Below, piece by piece: positions 15,620-17,307 of a stretch of DNA of 17,307 bases. Position 1 is the stretch's first letter. Each line of letters begins with the position of its first letter. The position numbers were made by a program, and so were the translations under genes. Source of the stretch: Clostridiales bacterium UBA4696 (lineage in GTDB: Bacteria > Bacillota > Clostridia > Oscillospirales > Oscillospiraceae). Under the pieces are notes generated by a model. The model ran no database searches. It saw only the letters and a list, made by a program, of their open reading frames with translations, and was not told the origin of the DNA. The stretch covers positions 1 through 17,307 of the forward strand of contig DHKK01000196.1 in the NCBI GenBank assembly GCA_002404795.1. The letters are read 5' to 3'.

Positions 15620-16132
15620 TCAGCTGGCTTCGGCGATAAAAAGGGCGGCGCGGCTGTCCATGATGCGGGCTGCTTCCTGCGCAGTCTTGCGGCCCTGGAA
15701 GAAGGCGTCCGCCTCGTCGAGGATGATGGTCAGGATCTCCTGATTGCTGCAGGCGCGGCAGTCCACATGCTCCAGCACTTGCATGAGGTCCGCCGCGGCG
15801 GCTTCGTCAAACAGGAAGGTCTGCGTCCCGGCCTCGCCGACGTCGACGCGCCCCTCTTCGCGGATGGCGGTCTGCTGATAGGTCTTCTGCGCGTCGATCT
15901 GCTGCTGCAGCTGCTCCTGCAGGACGGCCGTGCTGACCGGGAAGGCGTCCGCGATGGTCTTCTGGAAGTTTTCTTCGAGCATGGCCCGCAGGGCCTGCGC
16001 CGCGGTCTCCTGCATGGAGGAGCCTGCGCAGACGCCGAGCTGCAGCACGGGCTGATAGGTCACGCCGCCGTCCGCGCTGAGGGACAGCACGCGGAACGCG
16101 TCGCCGGTCTGCTCGTACCAGCTGTTCTGCAT
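15620..16132 (-). pseudogene. C-terminal fragment of an ABC-transporter extracellular solute-binding protein
   Basis: About 170 residues that look like the last third of a family 1 extracellular solute-binding protein. The sequence LSADGGVTYQPVLQLGVCAG is followed by AFPVSTAVLQEQLQQQID. The characteristic ending is EILTIILDEADAFFQGRKTA and then QEAARIMDSRAALFIAEAS, where family members read 'EEA.AYFAGQKTAEEVA..IQSRV.LYVNE'. A complete protein would be well over 400 residues with a lipoprotein signal peptide, and neither is present. The upstream part is missing because the sequence switches at about 16133-16204 to phage lysis genes on the opposite strand. The ATG at 16132 is the first usable start after the break but has no ribosome binding site, so the fragment is probably not a functional gene. 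The transport substrate is unknown. Confidence 0.72.
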
Positions 16133-16204
16133 GGACAAGCCTACTACGACAAGTTCGCTGGAAAAATCCAAATCAACACACCAGAACAGGAAGGAGGATG
16201 CAAG
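16133..16204. other. Junction between chromosomal and phage-like sequence
   Basis: To the left a minus-strand solute-binding protein gene lacks its 5' part. To the right a plus-strand amidase lacks its 5' part, and base composition drops from about 60 to about 50 percent GC by eye. No integrase, tRNA, direct repeat or terminal inverted repeat was found within this stretch. The exact break cannot be placed; 16133-16204 has no confident homology on either strand. Confidence 0.6.
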
Positions 16205-16615
16205 TTGGCTCAGTACAACATTCCCGCCGACCACGTCATCCGTCACTACGATGTGACCGGAAAGCTCTGTCCGAGACCGTGGTGTTGTGCCGACACAAAC
16301 GTCTATTACAAGACGAGCGGCGACAAGCAGTGGGAAGAGTTCAAGAAGAGAATCAGCGACGGCAAAGAGGAGGATGAAGATATGACTCTGGATACATTCA
16401 AGGAACTGATGAAGGAGTACCGTGCGGAGCTGCAGGACAATGACTGCGGTACTTGGAGCAAGGAAGCTCGTGAGTGGGCTATCTCCAACGGTCTCATTAA
16501 CGGCACTGGCACCGAGGTGAATGGCGAACCCAACTACGCTTGGGCTGACCAGCTTACCCGTGAACAGGCTGCTGCTTTGTTCTACCGTTTCGCAAAACTG
16601 ATGGGTAAAGCGTAA
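16139..16615 (+). CDS. Phage endolysin, N-acetylmuramoyl-L-alanine amidase, N-terminally truncated, with SLH-like tail
   Basis: The end of a phage cell-wall amidase of the Amidase_2/PGRP type. Visible is NIPADHVIRHYDVTGKLCPR, containing the C-terminal zinc histidine and cysteine of this family. The fold's first half, with the first zinc histidine and the catalytic tyrosine, is absent. After the enzymatic part and a charged linker comes an SLH-like unit (WSKEAREWAISNGLINGTG ... LTREQAAALFYRFAKLMG) suited to cell-wall binding. The frame stays open leftward only by running antisense through the solute-binding protein fragment. A TTG at 16205 with AAGGAGG 7 bases upstream could start translation, but the product could not be an active amidase. 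It overlaps the next gene by one base (TAATG) and is followed by a holin gene. Confidence 0.75.
   Translation, partial: AYYDKFAGKIQINTPEQEGGCKLAQYNIPADHVIRHYDVTGKLCPRPWCCADTNVYYKTSGDKQWEEFKKRISDGKEEDEDMTLDTFKELMKEYRAELQDNDCGTWSKEAREWAISNGLINGTGTEVNGEPNYAWADQLTREQAAALFYRFAKLMGKA
16382..16615 (+). CDS. Possible internally started SLH-like wall-binding protein (77 residues)
   Basis: In frame within the endolysin, AGAGGAGG is followed 8 bases later by an ATG at the exact start of the cell-wall binding region (MTLDTFKELMKEYRAEL). Several clostridial and enterococcal phage endolysins produce a separate binding-domain subunit from such internal starts. Here this is inferred only from the ribosome binding site and domain boundary. 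In the truncated state seen here it may be the only product made. Confidence 0.4.
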   Translation: MTLDTFKELMKEYRAELQDNDCGTWSKEAREWAISNGLINGTGTEVNGEPNYAWADQLTREQAAALFYRFAKLMGKA

Positions 16616-16965
16616 TGGCTACATCTGATGGCAGCAGACAGATTCGGAGACGAAGACGCAAGAGAATCAAGAATAGTGAGTTCACCCAGTTCTCGCAGTG
16701 GATGGTCGCTGACATCCGTCCGTTGTTATGGATTGTAACGGTAGGCGGTCTTGTCTTGGCTTTCTATTGCGTCAGACAGGGTTACCTCGGCGGTCTTCCG
16801 TGGATTGTTACACTGGTTGGCTTGCCGTGGTCGGCTCACGGTGTGGTCTGTGCGTGCTATCTGAATATGTGCAAGTCAGACCACTCTGAGGGTGGCATCA
16901 CATTCGAGAGTGCAAAAGCAAAAGGCTTCGTTGAAGAACCGAGCTGGGAGAGTCCAGCAATCTAA
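16615..16965 (+). CDS. Small phage membrane protein of unknown function
   Basis: A 116-residue protein with a very basic N-terminus (RQIRRRRRKRIKN, residues 8-20) and two hydrophobic segments (about 35-55, LLWIVTVGGLVLAFYCV, and about 60-82, LPWIVTLVGLPWSAHGVV), then a polar tail. The start codon overlaps the endolysin stop (TAATG), indicating translational coupling. Its position between endolysin and holin makes a role in lysis or membrane association plausible, but I do not recognise the family. It could be an additional holin-like or antiholin-like protein; the arginine-rich cytoplasmic end fits the inside-positive topology of the first segment. Confidence 0.75.
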   Translation: MATSDGSRQIRRRRRKRIKNSEFTQFSQWMVADIRPLLWIVTVGGLVLAFYCVRQGYLGGLPWIVTLVGLPWSAHGVVCACYLNMCKSDHSEGGITFESAKAKGFVEEPSWESPAI

Positions 16966-17021
16966 GGTGATGGGCGGCACCTGAAAATCCGCCTCACAAC
17001 CTTTGAGAAAGGAGTTTGCAT

Positions 17022-17307
17022 ATGGAATTTATTGTGGAGAACTGGTATGTAATTGTCACAGGTATTGTGTTTATCGTCGGCGGCGTGATGGCTGTCCTGC
17101 GTTGGCGCAACCTGTCCACCGACAAGAAGTACGAGCAGATTCGCGGTTGGCTGTTGCAGGCTGTTCTCGGTGCCGAAAAGGAATTTGGCTCAGGCACCGG
17201 CAAGCTGAAGCTGTCTTCCGTCTATGACAAGTTCTGCGAGCGTTTCCCGTGGCTGGCGAAAGTCCTGTCATTTGAAACCTTCAGTAAATACGTTGATGAT
17301 GCCCTGA
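17022..17307 (+). CDS. Phage holin, LLH family (3' end outside window)
   Basis: The first 95 codons of a holin that would permeabilise the membrane at the end of a phage cycle. One N-terminal membrane segment (NWYVIVTGIVFIVGGVMAVL, residues 7-26) is followed by a basic hinge (RWRN). A soluble helical part continues with KYEQIRGWLLQAVLGAEKEF (40-59), GKLKLSSVYDKFCERFPWL and ETFSKYVDDAL. This arrangement, including the AE-x-EFG-x-GTGKLK segment, is typical of the LLH holin family of Firmicutes phages, whose members are little over 100 residues. GAAAGGAG lies 7 bases upstream of the ATG. The 56-base gap before it holds only this site and a weak GGCGG/CCGCC inverted repeat. The window ends before the stop codon. 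Confidence 0.88.
   Translation, partial: MEFIVENWYVIVTGIVFIVGGVMAVLRWRNLSTDKKYEQIRGWLLQAVLGAEKEFGSGTGKLKLSSVYDKFCERFPWLAKVLSFETFSKYVDDAL

Noticed and set aside
15581..16138. Left two-thirds of the plus-strand open frame that ends in the endolysin
   Set aside because: This part is the antisense of the solute-binding protein fragment. The frame stays open by chance in GC-rich DNA and does not represent the missing amidase domain.
16133..17307. Complete prophage boundary (attachment site)
   Set aside because: No direct repeat, tRNA or integrase is seen, and the first phage gene is itself truncated, so a normal integration end is not supported.

Overview
The window looks like a chromosomal segment from a high-GC gut Clostridia (probably Oscillospiraceae/Ruminococcaceae-type; genus not determinable from sequence alone). 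The reasons are Gram-positive-style AGGAGG ribosome binding sites, sigma-A type promoters, a KtrAB potassium system, lipobox lipoproteins, a bile-salt-hydrolase-type enzyme and a BlaI/BlaR1 regulator pair. The last ~1.1 kb is lower in GC and phage-like.

Region 1 (1-4951, minus strand) reads as one operon from a strong promoter at 4923-4951: ktrB - ktrA - SpoU/TrmH-family RNA methyltransferase - dprA - topA (cut by the window start). Junctions are tight (1-base overlap to 34 bp). Region 2 (4971-6204, plus strand) is a divergently transcribed polysaccharide deacetylase lipoprotein ending in a strong hairpin terminator. Region 3 (6203-7820, minus strand) holds a GNAT acetyltransferase with its own promoter and a choloylglycine hydrolase family enzyme with all expected catalytic residues.

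Region 4 (7842-15587, minus strand) is the most interesting part. A BlaI-type repressor gene with a clear promoter and a perfect 12-bp palindrome at the predicted start of transcription is followed, apparently as one transcript, by a beta-propeller-like lipoprotein, a BlaR1-type membrane zinc metalloprotease and two more lipoproteins. A fourth lipoprotein follows with its own promoter, which carries a near-copy of the operator at almost the same offset. No beta-lactamase or penicillin-binding protein is visible, and the BlaR1 has an unrelated extracellular domain, so this looks like a BlaI/BlaR1-controlled envelope lipoprotein regulon. The blaR1 reading frame is broken by a one-base frameshift near its 3' end.

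Region 5 (15620-17307) starts with the C-terminal fragment of an ABC-transporter solute-binding protein on the minus strand. It abuts, at about 16133-16204, a phage lysis module on the plus strand: an N-terminally truncated amidase endolysin with an SLH-like tail, a small membrane protein and an LLH-family holin (cut by the window end). Two unrelated genes both lose their 5' parts at this point, so it is either a recombination scar or an assembly chimera.

No tRNA, rRNA, CRISPR array or insertion sequence was seen. No gene-free stretch exceeds 300 bases.
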